From: Delftia tsuruhatensis NBRC 16741
GTDB lineage: Bacteria > Pseudomonadota > Gammaproteobacteria > Burkholderiales > Burkholderiaceae_C
DNA length: 64,000 nt
Direction: 5' to 3'
Assembly: GCF_001571325.1 (NCBI RefSeq)
Contig: NZ_BCTO01000014.1
Location: 40,751-104,750, forward strand
Positions 16,295 through 27,289 of this stretch are shown one piece after another (positions within the stretch are counted from its first letter, which is position 1; every line of letters starts with the position of its first letter). The translations under genes were made by a program, and so were the position numbers. The notes beneath the pieces were generated by a model. It saw only the letters and a program-made list of their open reading frames with translations. It had not been told where the DNA came from and did not search any database.

Positions 16295-17653
16295 ATGACC
16301 CAACGTCCTATGTCCTTTTCCCGCACTCCCCTGCTCGCGTCCCTGTGCGCGGCTGCAGTCCTCACGGCCTGCGGCGGCGACGGCGGCTCGTTCTACCTCA
16401 CGCTCGACGGAAAGCAGCCCCAGGTGATCGCCCACCGCGGCTTCTCGGGCAAGTTCCCGGAGCAGACGCGCATGGCCTACGAGGCCGCCGCCGACGCGGG
16501 CGCGGACATGCTCGAACTCGACATGCACCTGACGAAGGACTGCCAGCTGGTCGCCCGCCACAACGCCTGGCTCAGCGACAGCACCAACGTGGCCGACGTG
16601 GCCAAGACCAATGCCGAAGTGGCGCGCCGCCAGCGCACTGCGGCCGGCGTGCTGGTCAACGTGAAGTACCCCGCCGTGCCTGCCAACGGCCCCTCGCAAT
16701 ACCTGAGCGACCAGCTCGATGCCAACGATCCCAAGTCCGTGCTCAAGGCCCTGGTGGTCGATGGCGAGGACCACCGCAACGACTGGTCCATCAGCGACTT
16801 CACGATGCAGGAGCTGCGCAGCTGGCTGGGCGGCACGATCCTGGACAACCGCAGCGAGCGCCCCACCGAGTGGAACGGCAAGCTGCCCCTGATCAGCGCC
16901 CAGGACGTGCTGGACATCGCCGCCGCCAAGGGCAAGGCCCTGGGCCGCACCATCCCCGTCTACGCCGAGACCAAGAACCCGTACTGGAACAACCAGCAGG
17001 CGATCGCCAACGGCTGCGGCGCGCCCGGCTCGCGCCCGTTTGAAGACGCGGTGATCAAGCTGCTGGACCAGAACAAGCTCAACGCCAAGGATTCGCCCAT
17101 CTACATCCAGAGCTTCGACCCGGCCAGCCTCAAGTACCTGCGCCAGGCCGGCATGAAGGCCAAGGGCGTGCAGCTGATCGACGGCAACGACTTCAATCTG
17201 CGCGACGGCTCCATGGTCTACATCACCAACGATGAGTGGACCTTCATCAGCGGCCGCCCCTACAGCTGGACCCTGGCCGGCGACGCGCGCACCTTCGCCA
17301 CCATGCTCACGCCCGCAGGCCTGGCCGAGATCAAGACCTATGCCGACGGCATCGGCCCCTGGAAGCCCCAGGTCCTGGCCCACTCCGTCGTGCCCTACAA
17401 GGACGGCGCCGGCCTCAAGGACGTGAACACCGTCAAGGACACGGGCCTGATCCGCGACGCCCACAAGGCCGGCCTGATCGTGCACAGCTTCACCTTCCGC
17501 AACGAGCCGGGCCGCCTCGCCGGCCTGTACAAGGGCGACCCCGTGCAGGAATACCTGGCCTACTACCGCCTGGGCATCGACGGCGTGTTCACCGACTTCA
17601 CGGACACGGCCGTGGCGGCGCGCAAGGCGTACAACAAGGAAATCGGGCTCTGA
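16295..17653 (+). CDS. Glycerophosphodiester phosphodiesterase lipoprotein
   Basis: A 452-residue GlpQ-like enzyme that releases glycerol-3-phosphate from glycerophosphodiesters. The N-terminus is a lipoprotein signal with lipobox LTAC followed by GGDGG, so the enzyme should be anchored on the periplasmic side. The GDPD motif VIAHRGFSGKFPEQT contains the catalytic His-Arg, and LELDMHLTKDCQLVARHN carries the metal ligands and second His. The C-terminal GIDGVFTDFTDTA is typical. The ATG at 16295 gives a plausible signal peptide; ATG 16310 is an alternative, and neither has a strong ribosome site. A partial Pho box lies upstream and a strong terminator follows. Confidence 0.85.
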   Translation: MTQRPMSFSRTPLLASLCAAAVLTACGGDGGSFYLTLDGKQPQVIAHRGFSGKFPEQTRMAYEAAADAGADMLELDMHLTKDCQLVARHNAWLSDSTNVADVAKTNAEVARRQRTAAGVLVNVKYPAVPANGPSQYLSDQLDANDPKSVLKALVVDGEDHRNDWSISDFTMQELRSWLGGTILDNRSERPTEWNGKLPLISAQDVLDIAAAKGKALGRTIPVYAETKNPYWNNQQAIANGCGAPGSRPFEDAVIKLLDQNKLNAKDSPIYIQSFDPASLKYLRQAGMKAKGVQLIDGNDFNLRDGSMVYITNDEWTFISGRPYSWTLAGDARTFATMLTPAGLAEIKTYADGIGPWKPQVLAHSVVPYKDGAGLKDVNTVKDTGLIRDAHKAGLIVHSFTFRNEPGRLAGLYKGDPVQEYLAYYRLGIDGVFTDFTDTAVAARKAYNKEIGL

Positions 17654-17676
17654 AACTCCCATCCCGCTGACCCATG

Positions 17677-17704
17677 ACAAGGCGCCTCGTGCGCCTTGTT
17701 TTTT
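17677..17704 (+). terminator. Rho-independent terminator after GDPD gene
   Basis: ACAAGGCGC pairs with GCGCCTTGT around a CTCGT loop and is followed by a run of six T. It lies 24 bp after the stop codon. Confidence 0.92.
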
Positions 17705-17751
17705 GGGCACGGCATCGGGCATCCAACCGAACGGAGGCACACTTGTACGGC

Positions 17752-18123
17752 ATGAACAGATACGCAATATCGGCCGCTCTTTTGGCTGGGTCCGCCTTTG
17801 CCGCCCCTGCCGACCAGATAACGTTTCAGAACGATCTTTCAGCCTGCGTGTCGATCACGGCGACGAAGACTTCCACAGAGTCCAACGTGGTGTGGGCGAA
17901 CACCCGTGTTCAACTGCGCAAATCGATTGGCGAGTGCGGATGCCTTTCGGCTCTGGCGACCTACACGAGCAGCGTGAACCGAGGGGGCGTCCGGCAGGAA
18001 CTGCAGGAAGGCCTGACCGACCTGGGCAGCGGAGGGGAGAGAAAACTCGTCCTTGCGACCGACCCGGCCCTGGTCGCCAACAAGGAGGTGCGGGTTCGGC
18101 TGGCGTGCACCGGGCCCTTGTAG
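17752..18123 (+). CDS. Small secreted hypothetical protein
   Basis: A 123-residue protein with a clear signal peptide (MNRYAISAALLAGSAFA, cleavage after AFA) and four cysteines in the mature part, two of them in ECGCLS, which suggests disulfides in the periplasm. No family is recognised. GGAGG at 17733-17737 is 14 bp from the ATG but only 5 bp from an in-frame TTG at 17743, so the true start may be that TTG. A terminator upstream isolates it from the GDPD gene, and it is convergent with the GntR gene at 18154. Confidence 0.6.
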   Translation: MNRYAISAALLAGSAFAAPADQITFQNDLSACVSITATKTSTESNVVWANTRVQLRKSIGECGCLSALATYTSSVNRGGVRQELQEGLTDLGSGGERKLVLATDPALVANKEVRVRLACTGPL

Positions 18124-18153
18124 GGCGCCATTGAGCCACACAGTGGCATACCG

Positions 18154-18849
18154 CTAGCGCAGCAGATAGCGCTCCGCATAGATCTGCCGGGCGCGCCCCA
18201 TATGGCGCAGGGCCAGGTCGCACAGCAAATTCCTGTCGCCAGCCTCCAGCGCCTCGACCATCAACGCATGCTCCTGCCGCGCCACGACCAGCGCCTCCTG
18301 GTCGGCAATCGCATAGGCGCGTGCGGGAAAGCTCAGCCAGTCGTGCAGGCGTATCGACTCTTCCAGATAAGGGTTGTCGCACAGGCCGTAGAACAATCGG
18401 TGGAAGGCCATGTTGGTGCGGTGGATGGCGATCAGGTCGCCGGACTCCACGGCCAGCGCATGTTCATGCGCGGCATGGGCCACTGGCTCCAGGCGTTCTG
18501 GCGGCACCGGCAGTTGCATGGCCTGCACGGCCGCCGCGTGCAGCACGCTGCGCAGGTGGTAGAGGTCTTGCAGGCTTTGCGCGTCGAAGCGCCGTATGCG
18601 GGCTCCCAAATGGGGCGGCTTGACCACGACGCCCAGGCGCTGCAGCTCGGTCAGCGCGGCACGCACCACGTGGCGCTTGGCCTCGTAGTCTTCCATCAGG
18701 TGGTCTTCGATCAGCCGCGTGCGGGGCAGGATGCGGCCCCGGATGATGTCCGTCTCTATGGCGGCTATCACGGCCGCCACCTGCGCCGGCAGCGCCGCAT
18801 GGGGAAAGGCGGCCTCTTTTTCCCGGCCTGATCGCTGTTGCTTGCTCAT
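18154..18849 (-). CDS. GntR-family regulator (FCD type)
   Basis: A 231-residue GntR-type repressor. The DNA-binding domain (IIRGRILPRTRLIEDHLMEDYEAKRHVVRAAL, across about residues 33-64) is followed by a helical FCD domain with HRTNMAFHRLFYGLCDNPYLEE and the ligand-site motif DQEALVVARQEHALMVEALEAGD. It is divergent from the aldehyde dehydrogenase operon at 19022, which it probably controls. The 172-bp shared region contains TCGCC-N6-GGCGA at 18936-18951, a possible operator. The start ATG at 18849 is preceded by AAGAGA. Confidence 0.85.
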   Translation of the reverse strand: MSKQQRSGREKEAAFPHAALPAQVAAVIAAIETDIIRGRILPRTRLIEDHLMEDYEAKRHVVRAALTELQRLGVVVKPPHLGARIRRFDAQSLQDLYHLRSVLHAAAVQAMQLPVPPERLEPVAHAAHEHALAVESGDLIAIHRTNMAFHRLFYGLCDNPYLEESIRLHDWLSFPARAYAIADQEALVVARQEHALMVEALEAGDRNLLCDLALRHMGRARQIYAERYLLR

Positions 18850-19021
18850 GTCTCTTGGTTCTTTCAGTCGGGGTGGCAAGTGCATGCAAGCCATGCTCCA
18901 GGCCCCGCCCGCCCTGCATCTTATTGATAGTTTCATCGCCTTTTTTGGCGACAACGTGCCCGTTGAGTTTCGCGCCGCGCACTCCTAGACTGCGCCCGAA
19001 AGTCAACCCAGGAACCCTCTC

Positions 19022-20455
19022 ATGGCCTCCACGCACGCCGCCGAAATCATCAGCACCAATCCCGCCAACGGGCAGGAGATCGCCCGCATCGCCACCACCA
19101 CGCCCGAGCAACTGGACGCTGCCGTCACGCGGGCCTGGCATGCCTTCCACCATTCTGGCTGGAAGTCGCTGCTGCCCCACAAGCGCGCCCTGGTGCTGCA
19201 GGCCATCGCCGACGGCCTGGCCGCCGAGAAGGAGTCTCTGGCACGGCTGCAGATGCAGGACAACGGCAAGCCGCTGGGCGAATGCCGGGGCATGGTGGAG
19301 TCGGCCATAGGCACCTTCCGCTACTACGCAGGCGTCTGCGAGACGCTGGAGACCGATGTGACGCCGGCGCGCGGCGACTATGTGTCCTTCACCGTGCTGG
19401 AGCCCTTTGGCGTGGTGGCGGCCATCACGCCGTGGAACTCGCCCATCATGAACGACGCCACCAAGGTCGCGCCCGCGCTGGCGGCCGGCAATGCGGTGAT
19501 CCTCAAGCCCTCGGAAGATTCTCCGCTGCTGGCGCCCGAGCTGGCGCGCATCGCGCTGGCGTCCGGCCTGCCGCAGGACATGCTGCAGGTGGTGCAGGGC
19601 CGCGGGGCCGATGTGGGCGCCGCCCTGGTCGCGCATCCGGGCATCCGCATGATCTCGTTCACGGGCGGGACGACCTCAGGCAGGGCCATTGCCCGCGTGG
19701 CCGGCGACCGCCTGGTGCCCGCCGCGCTGGAGTTGGGCGGCAAGTCGCCGCACGTGGTGTTTGCCGACGCCAACCGCACGCATGCCGTGGCCGCCGTGGT
19801 GGCGGGTATCTTCGGCTCGGCAGGCCAGTCCTGCGTGGCGGGCTCGCGCCTGTTCATCGAGCAAAGCATCTATGACGAGGTGCTGGAGCAGGTGGTGGCG
19901 CGCGCCAAAGGCCTGCGCCTGGCCTTGCCCGACGCCGAGGGCGTGGAGATGGGCCCGCTGGCCTCGTTCCACCACCGCGAGCGCGTGGCGGCCTTCGTGG
20001 AGCGTGCGCGCGCCGAGGGTGGCCACGTGCTGTGCGGCGGCGCGGCGCCCACGGGCACGGACTTCGACGACGGGGCCTTCTACCTGCCTACGGTGATCGA
20101 CGGCCTGCCGGCCAGCGCCGCATCCTGCCAGGAAGAAGCCTTCGGCCCCGTGCTCGTGGCGCTGCCCTTCAAGGACGAGGCGGACCTCGTCGCCCAGGCC
20201 AACGGCACGGCCTTCGGCCTGGCCTGCGGCATCTGGACCGAGAACTTCCAGCGCGCCTGGCGCATGGGCCGCGCGCTGGAGGCCGGCTCGGTCTGGATCA
20301 ACACCTACAAGCAGTCGGTGACCAGCACGCCCTTTGGCGGCTTCAAGAACAGCGGCATAGGCCGCGAAAAGGGCATAGACGGCCTGCGCCTGTACGCCCA
20401 GGTCAAGAGCATGTACTTAGGCCTGCACGCCCAGCCGCTGTCCGTGGCCAAGTGA
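19022..20455 (+). CDS. NAD(P)-dependent aldehyde dehydrogenase
   Basis: A 477-residue aldehyde dehydrogenase with the motifs TPWNSP, the general base Glu237 in LELGGKSPH and the nucleophile Cys271 in GQSCVAGSR. It is the first gene of a three-gene operon with a beta-hydroxyacid dehydrogenase and a Bug receptor, divergent from a GntR regulator. The combination suggests oxidation of a hydroxy-aldehyde or semialdehyde made from an imported hydroxy acid. The exact substrate is not visible; betaine aldehyde- and 4-hydroxymuconic semialdehyde-type enzymes are similar in sequence. Confidence 0.85.
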   Translation: MASTHAAEIISTNPANGQEIARIATTTPEQLDAAVTRAWHAFHHSGWKSLLPHKRALVLQAIADGLAAEKESLARLQMQDNGKPLGECRGMVESAIGTFRYYAGVCETLETDVTPARGDYVSFTVLEPFGVVAAITPWNSPIMNDATKVAPALAAGNAVILKPSEDSPLLAPELARIALASGLPQDMLQVVQGRGADVGAALVAHPGIRMISFTGGTTSGRAIARVAGDRLVPAALELGGKSPHVVFADANRTHAVAAVVAGIFGSAGQSCVAGSRLFIEQSIYDEVLEQVVARAKGLRLALPDAEGVEMGPLASFHHRERVAAFVERARAEGGHVLCGGAAPTGTDFDDGAFYLPTVIDGLPASAASCQEEAFGPVLVALPFKDEADLVAQANGTAFGLACGIWTENFQRAWRMGRALEAGSVWINTYKQSVTSTPFGGFKNSGIGREKGIDGLRLYAQVKSMYLGLHAQPLSVAK

Positions 20456-20487
20456 AGCCCTTTCCCAACACAGCAGAGACAAGCACC

Positions 20488-21381
20488 ATGAACCAGAACA
20501 CTCGCGTCGCCATCTACGGCCTCGGCAATATGGGCTACCCGCTGGCCGAACGCATAGGCCGCCATTTCGCCACCCAGGTCTTCGATCTCGATGCCGCACA
20601 ACGGCAGCGCGCGCAGGACAGCTTCGGCGCCACCGCCATCACCGGGCCCGAGGATGTATCTGCCACGCAGACCGTGGTGCTGTGCCTGCCCTCGCCCGCC
20701 ATCTCGCTGTCCGTGCTCGCGCAGATCGTGCCCCGGCTGCCACGCGGTGCCGTGGTGGTGGAGACCAGCACGGTCAATCCCGAGCACATCCATGCGCAGC
20801 ACAAGCTGCTGGCGCCTTATGGAGTGGACCTGATCGACGCATCCATCATGGCCGGCGTGGGCCAGATGGTGGCCGGCACGGCCTCGCTGGCCCTGGGCGG
20901 ATCGCCCGAGGCGATTGCGCGCGTGCAGCCGGTGCTGGATGCCATTGCCAGCCGCCAGACCTGGTTCGGCGCGCTGGGCGCGGGCGCGGCGGCCAAGGTG
21001 ATCAACAACGCCGTCGCCCATGCGGTGATGGTGGTCGTGGCCGAGGCAGGCGCCATGGCCACGGCCGCTGGCGTGCAGTGCGACAAGCTCATCGCCCTGC
21101 TGTCCGATGCGCAGATGGGCCTGCACCGGCCGCTGACCTACCGTTATGCCGAGCGCGTCGTCAACGGCGACTACGCGGGCGGCATGCCGCTGGATGCGGC
21201 GCGCAAGGACTCGGTGCTGGCCCTGCAATTGGCCCAGACGCTGGGCGTGCCGCTGTTCGCCATACAGGGCTCGCACAGCGTCTACGACATGGCCGCCGCC
21301 GCCGGCTACGGCCGCGAAGACTATGCCGCCGTGGCCAAGCTCTGGGCCGACTGGGGCTGCCCCACCGTCCCTGCTGCCTGA
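20488..21381 (+). CDS. NAD-binding beta-hydroxyacid dehydrogenase
   Basis: A 297-residue enzyme of the 3-hydroxyisobutyrate/tartronate semialdehyde reductase family. The Rossmann motif YGLGNMGYPLA opens the protein, and the catalytic Lys region GAGAAAKVINNAVAH is near residue 170. A substrate-binding motif corresponding to DASIMAGVGQMVAGTASLALGG is also visible, somewhat diverged from the usual DAPVSGG. It follows the aldehyde dehydrogenase by 32 bp and precedes a Bug receptor, so it probably interconverts a hydroxy acid and a semialdehyde in the same pathway. Confidence 0.83.
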   Translation: MNQNTRVAIYGLGNMGYPLAERIGRHFATQVFDLDAAQRQRAQDSFGATAITGPEDVSATQTVVLCLPSPAISLSVLAQIVPRLPRGAVVVETSTVNPEHIHAQHKLLAPYGVDLIDASIMAGVGQMVAGTASLALGGSPEAIARVQPVLDAIASRQTWFGALGAGAAAKVINNAVAHAVMVVVAEAGAMATAAGVQCDKLIALLSDAQMGLHRPLTYRYAERVVNGDYAGGMPLDAARKDSVLALQLAQTLGVPLFAIQGSHSVYDMAAAAGYGREDYAAVAKLWADWGCPTVPAA

Positions 21382-21422
21382 GCGCAGGGCGAACGCAACC
21401 ATCCATTCCAACAAGGAGACAT

Positions 21423-22394
21423 ATGAACACCCTCATCTCGACTGCACGTCGCCGCGCACTGTCCATGGGCCTGGGCGCCCTCGCCCTGGCCGCAGCCCCG
21501 GCCTTCGCCGCCTGGCCCGAAAAACCCATTGAACTCGTCGTGGGCTTCGCGGCCGGCGGCGGCACGGACATCACGGCGCGCACACTCGCCGTGCATCTGG
21601 GCAAGCAATTGGGTACCCAGGTCGTGGTGTCCAACAAGCTGGGCGCCTCGGGCGAGCTGGGCCTGGCCTATGTGGCCAAGGCTGCGCCAGACGGTCATGT
21701 GATCGGCATGACGAACATGCCAGGTCTGGTCACATTGCCCATAGAGCGGCGCACGCAGTTCAAGCCGGCGGACTTCACCTATATCGCCAACCTGGTGCGC
21801 GACCCCAGCGCCTTCAGCGTGATGGCGGACAGCCAGTACAAGAACCTGGCCGACCTGATCGCAGACGCCAAGGCCCGGCCCGGCGAGATCAGCTACGGAT
21901 CGACGGGCGTGGGCACCGATGACCACCTGGCCATGGTGCTGTTCGAGCGCCTGACGGGCACCCGGCTGAACCACGTGCCCTACAACGGCGCGGGCCCGCT
22001 GCGCACGGCGGTGCTGGGCGGCCATGTGACCATCGGCGGCATGAACCTGGGCGAGGTCATGCCCTTCGAGAGCAAGGTGCGCATCCTGGCCCAGGCCAGC
22101 CCCGCGCGCTCCAGCCTGGCGCCCAACGTGCCCAGCTTCAACGAGCAGAACGTGAAGCTGGTGTTCAATTCGGAGCGCGGCATCGTGGCACCGGCCGGCC
22201 TTCCCGCTGCCGTGCAGCAGCGACTGACCGAGGCCCTGCGCGCCATCGCGGCCGATCCCGAGTTCCACAAGCAGATGCGCCAGCAGTTCACCGAGATGGA
22301 CTATGTGGAGGGCACGGCCTGGAAGACCCGCCTGGACAAGGCCACGGCAGACTTCTCGGCGCTGTGGAAGTCCGCGCCCTGGACTGACAAGTAA
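21423..22394 (+). CDS. Bug/TctC-family periplasmic solute receptor
   Basis: A 323-residue periplasmic binding protein of the Bug family, the receptor component of tripartite tricarboxylate transporters. It has a signal peptide (RRRALSMGLGALALAAAPAFA) and the family hallmarks WPEKPIELVVGFAAGGGTD and NHVPYNGAGP. An excellent AAGGAGA ribosome site precedes the ATG. No TctA/TctB membrane genes are in the window. The ligand is probably a carboxylic acid handled by the two dehydrogenases upstream. It is convergent with hipA, 12 bp away. Confidence 0.9.
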   Translation: MNTLISTARRRALSMGLGALALAAAPAFAAWPEKPIELVVGFAAGGGTDITARTLAVHLGKQLGTQVVVSNKLGASGELGLAYVAKAAPDGHVIGMTNMPGLVTLPIERRTQFKPADFTYIANLVRDPSAFSVMADSQYKNLADLIADAKARPGEISYGSTGVGTDDHLAMVLFERLTGTRLNHVPYNGAGPLRTAVLGGHVTIGGMNLGEVMPFESKVRILAQASPARSSLAPNVPSFNEQNVKLVFNSERGIVAPAGLPAAVQQRLTEALRAIAADPEFHKQMRQQFTEMDYVEGTAWKTRLDKATADFSALWKSAPWTDK

Positions 22395-22406
22395 GCGTTC
22401 TTGCCG

Positions 22407-23669
22407 CTAACCGGCGGCAGCCCGGAACTCCGCATGGGCCGAAAAGGCGGATTCCGACAGCTGGATATCGGCACTGGCGATGCCGATCCTGCGCGCAGCA
22501 GCCTGCCATCCATCGACCACCGCCGCGACCTCGCCCAGTATCTGCCGGGCCTGGTTGCGGTCAAGTCCGTAGAACGACGCCGTGCCGAGAACCGTCTCCA
22601 GGCTGGGCCGGTTGTCGATGTCGTCGATGTTCAAGACATGCTCGGCCTTGTCGATGTTCGGATTGACATCGAACGCCGGGGCGAGGCACCACCCTGTCCT
22701 GCCCAGAACGAAGCCGTGATTGCGCAGGTGATCGTCGCGATTGCCAACGGCGACGTTGAACGCCACGCGCCGAAACAGCTGCGCCAGGTCGGCATCCGCA
22801 TGCCCGGCATCGCCCTGGGACCGGATGAACTGGGCCAGTTCCAGATAGCTCGTACCTTCGCTGTGCGCCTTGCGCAGCAGCGTCATCGCCGAGGCGTAGA
22901 ACCGCCGCGCACCATGCGCACGGTCAAACCTTTGCACACAGAAGGTGTGCAAGCCGTTGTTGAACTGGATCAGCTTGGCAGGGGGCACATACACGCCGGC
23001 CTTTCGGGCCAGTTGGTGAACGACATACTCCCAGGCCCCGATGTCGCGGTCATCGTCGCGGGCGGGAAATTTGGCAATCCACAGCGAGCCATCAGCCTGC
23101 GTGAAGTTGGCCTTCGGCCTCGCCCCACCCAGAGAGGCTCCTGGCGCGACGAGCACGGCAAGCCACTTGCGCAGCGCGTCAAGGTCGTCAATACGCCGGC
23201 TGCTGAGCTGGTAGGCCACCGCCTCCAACTCGCGCAGGGTCGTCACCGGCGGCGCCGCCATTTTCTCGTCGCCAAGAAAGGTCTCCGTGCCCGGCCGACG
23301 AAAGCGCAGTGCGCCCTGACGCGTCTGGTCCTGTACGCCAATGAGGAAGTCCCAGGCATAGAGGGTGCGGGCAGGCCGCCGTTCGTCCTTGGCCTGCAGC
23401 GCCTCACGGCGCTTCATGAGCGTCTGGCCCCAGCGGTCGGGAGACGAGTCCAGGAAGATGCCGAAGTTGCCCAACTCGGGCTTTGGGAAAAAGGGATGCT
23501 CGTCCAGGGAAAGGTCCGGATCCAGAGCGAAGGCACGAGGGTCCTTGAGCCAGCCGCGGTCGTAGTGAAAGCGGATCTGCCCACGGTCATGGGCCAGGGT
23601 GCCGACCTGGCAGGCAGGGCCGAGATCGTCGTCCAGCCAGACTTCCAGGGCGTTGTCCTGCTTGCTCAT
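22407..23669 (-). CDS. hipA: HipA-type serine/threonine kinase toxin
   Basis: A 420-residue HipA-family kinase. In E. coli HipA phosphorylates glutamyl-tRNA synthetase and promotes persistence. The N-terminal couple domain is followed by the P-loop-like SLGGARPKANF, where Ser179 aligns with the autophosphorylated Ser150 of E. coli HipA. The catalytic loop GNRDDHLRNHG (309-319) and metal-binding Asp334 in APAFDVNP are intact, so an active kinase is expected. The start overlaps the hipB stop by 4 bp. The length is close to the usual 435-440 residues. This is most likely a chromosomal toxin-antitoxin pair. Confidence 0.9.
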   Translation of the reverse strand: MSKQDNALEVWLDDDLGPACQVGTLAHDRGQIRFHYDRGWLKDPRAFALDPDLSLDEHPFFPKPELGNFGIFLDSSPDRWGQTLMKRREALQAKDERRPARTLYAWDFLIGVQDQTRQGALRFRRPGTETFLGDEKMAAPPVTTLRELEAVAYQLSSRRIDDLDALRKWLAVLVAPGASLGGARPKANFTQADGSLWIAKFPARDDDRDIGAWEYVVHQLARKAGVYVPPAKLIQFNNGLHTFCVQRFDRAHGARRFYASAMTLLRKAHSEGTSYLELAQFIRSQGDAGHADADLAQLFRRVAFNVAVGNRDDHLRNHGFVLGRTGWCLAPAFDVNPNIDKAEHVLNIDDIDNRPSLETVLGTASFYGLDRNQARQILGEVAAVVDGWQAAARRIGIASADIQLSESAFSAHAEFRAAAG

Positions 23670-24019
23670 GCCGAATCTTCAGGCGTTGCGACCGATGCCG
23701 CTTTGGTCTTGTGGCGCTTTGCCACCGGCACTGGCTCCAGCGCCAGATCCTGCAGCTTGCGCCCCACCCGGTCGTCCGCCGCAAGCTGGCCAAGATCGCC
23801 TTCAAGTCCAAGCACGGCCAGTACCCGGACGTAGGACCCCAGCGTGGCACCGGGATCGCCGGACTCGACCTTGTACACCGTGGTCCTCGAAAGCCCCGCG
23901 CGCTGCGCCACCACCTCGTTGCTCAGCTTGCGCCTCTTGCGCGCAAGGCGCAGCCGCTCCCCGAGTTCGGAAAGCAGGCGCTGCTCCTGCGGAAAGACGA
24001 CGGGCGGTTTGCGCGGCAT
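23666..24019 (-). CDS. hipB: HipB-like antitoxin, XRE-type DNA-binding protein
   Basis: A 117-residue protein with a Cro/CI-type helix-turn-helix around residues 15-70 (LGERLRLARKRRKLSNEVVAQRAGLSRTTVYKVESG split by helices). The extended C-terminal tail is rich in Lys/Ala and is longer than E. coli HipB (88 residues). As antitoxin it should bind HipA and repress the operon. The start ATG is chosen because it sits inside one arm of the inverted repeat at 24018-24067; no good Shine-Dalgarno site is seen, so low translation is possible. It is co-transcribed and coupled with hipA. Confidence 0.83.
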   Translation of the reverse strand: MPRKPPVVFPQEQRLLSELGERLRLARKRRKLSNEVVAQRAGLSRTTVYKVESGDPGATLGSYVRVLAVLGLEGDLGQLAADDRVGRKLQDLALEPVPVAKRHKTKAASVATPEDSA

Positions 24020-24067
24020 TTCGCTATTAAAGCCGAAGACAAATGATTTTGTCCAAAATAGCGAAAT
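24018..24067. promoter_or_regulatory. hipBA operator candidate, 11-bp inverted repeat
   Basis: ATTTCGCTATT at 24018-24028 and AATAGCGAAAT at 24057-24067 are perfect reverse complements 28 bp apart. The first arm overlaps the hipB start codon. Between them lies a second palindrome, ACAAATGATTTTGT at 24039-24052. The patch is AT-rich compared with the surroundings, as expected for a promoter under autorepression. Confidence 0.65.
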
Positions 24068-24101
24068 ATTGTGCAGCTGACCGGACGTGGCCAGCCAGCG
24101 A

Positions 24102-26858
<2,757 letters not shown>

Positions 26859-26861
26859 CAA

Positions 26862-26896
26862 GCTCACCTGCAAAAACGGCATGGCAACAGGTGAGC
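26862..26896 (-). promoter_or_regulatory. metH anti-Shine-Dalgarno stem (riboswitch expression platform)
   Basis: In the metH mRNA, GCUCACCUG (26896 to 26888), which is the 3' edge of the riboswitch, is perfectly complementary over 9 bp to CAGGUGAGC (26870 to 26862), which contains the Shine-Dalgarno site. The loop is 17 nt. The same 3' edge also pairs with the aptamer's 5' strand (GAGCG, 27003 to 26999), so the two structures exclude each other. Confidence 0.7.
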
Positions 26897-27009
26897 GTCG
26901 TTGGCACCGTGGGCGCGGTCCGGCCGGGAACCTGCACCTGGCCCAAGCCTGACGCGGCACGCGATCCGGTGTACGGATGGGCGGGTGCCGCGCTGCAACG
27001 CTCCTCGGG
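26888..27009 (-). promoter_or_regulatory. S-adenosylhomocysteine (SAH) riboswitch
   Basis: On the minus strand the conserved blocks of the SAH riboswitch appear in order: CCCGAGGAGCGUUGCAGCG, a hairpin with an 8-bp perfect stem CGCGGCAC/GUGCCGCG (26985-26992 with 26953-26960), UCAGGCUUGGG, and CCAACGACGCUCACC. CCCGAG can pair with CUUGGG, and GAGCG with CGCUC closes the outer stem. SAH riboswitches are known upstream of ahcY, metF and metH in proteobacteria and raise expression when SAH accumulates. A TAGAAT -10-like hexamer lies at 27022-27027, just upstream of the aptamer. The 3' end leads directly into the metH ribosome-binding region. Confidence 0.9.
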
Positions 27010-27246
27010 CCAAAGCCCGGGATTCTACGGCGGCTGGCGGCGGCCTGCAGTGCGGGTTTTACGCCCGCATTCGGGGCAGGCCTGCACAAAGCCATGCGGC
27101 ACTGCACCAAAGCGCGGCAGCGCGGGCCGCCGGCGGCGCCTTCGGGGCGGATTGTCGATACCCCATCGCCCCGGATTCTTTGCAACGCCTGAGGACAACG
27201 CTCCTTTTTTTGCACCTGGCACGCAATTCGCTAACTGCTGGGTACG

Positions 27247-27257
27247 TGGTCTGACCA
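27247..27257. promoter_or_regulatory. GntR-type operator TGGTCTGACCA
   Basis: The perfect inverted repeat TGGTC-T-GACCA fits the TGGTnnnACCA pattern bound by FadR-subfamily GntR regulators. It lies 33 bp before the GntR gene at 27290, so autoregulation of the ABC transporter operon is likely. Confidence 0.55.
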
Positions 27258-27289
27258 GTCAGGCCAAAACCCTCCACCCGCGCCAGCCC

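Noticed and set aside
26859..27215. Longer N-terminus for metH
   Set aside because: The frame stays open upstream but runs through the SAH riboswitch and the likely promoter; the ATG at 26858 has a proper Shine-Dalgarno site and matches the start of the pterin domain.
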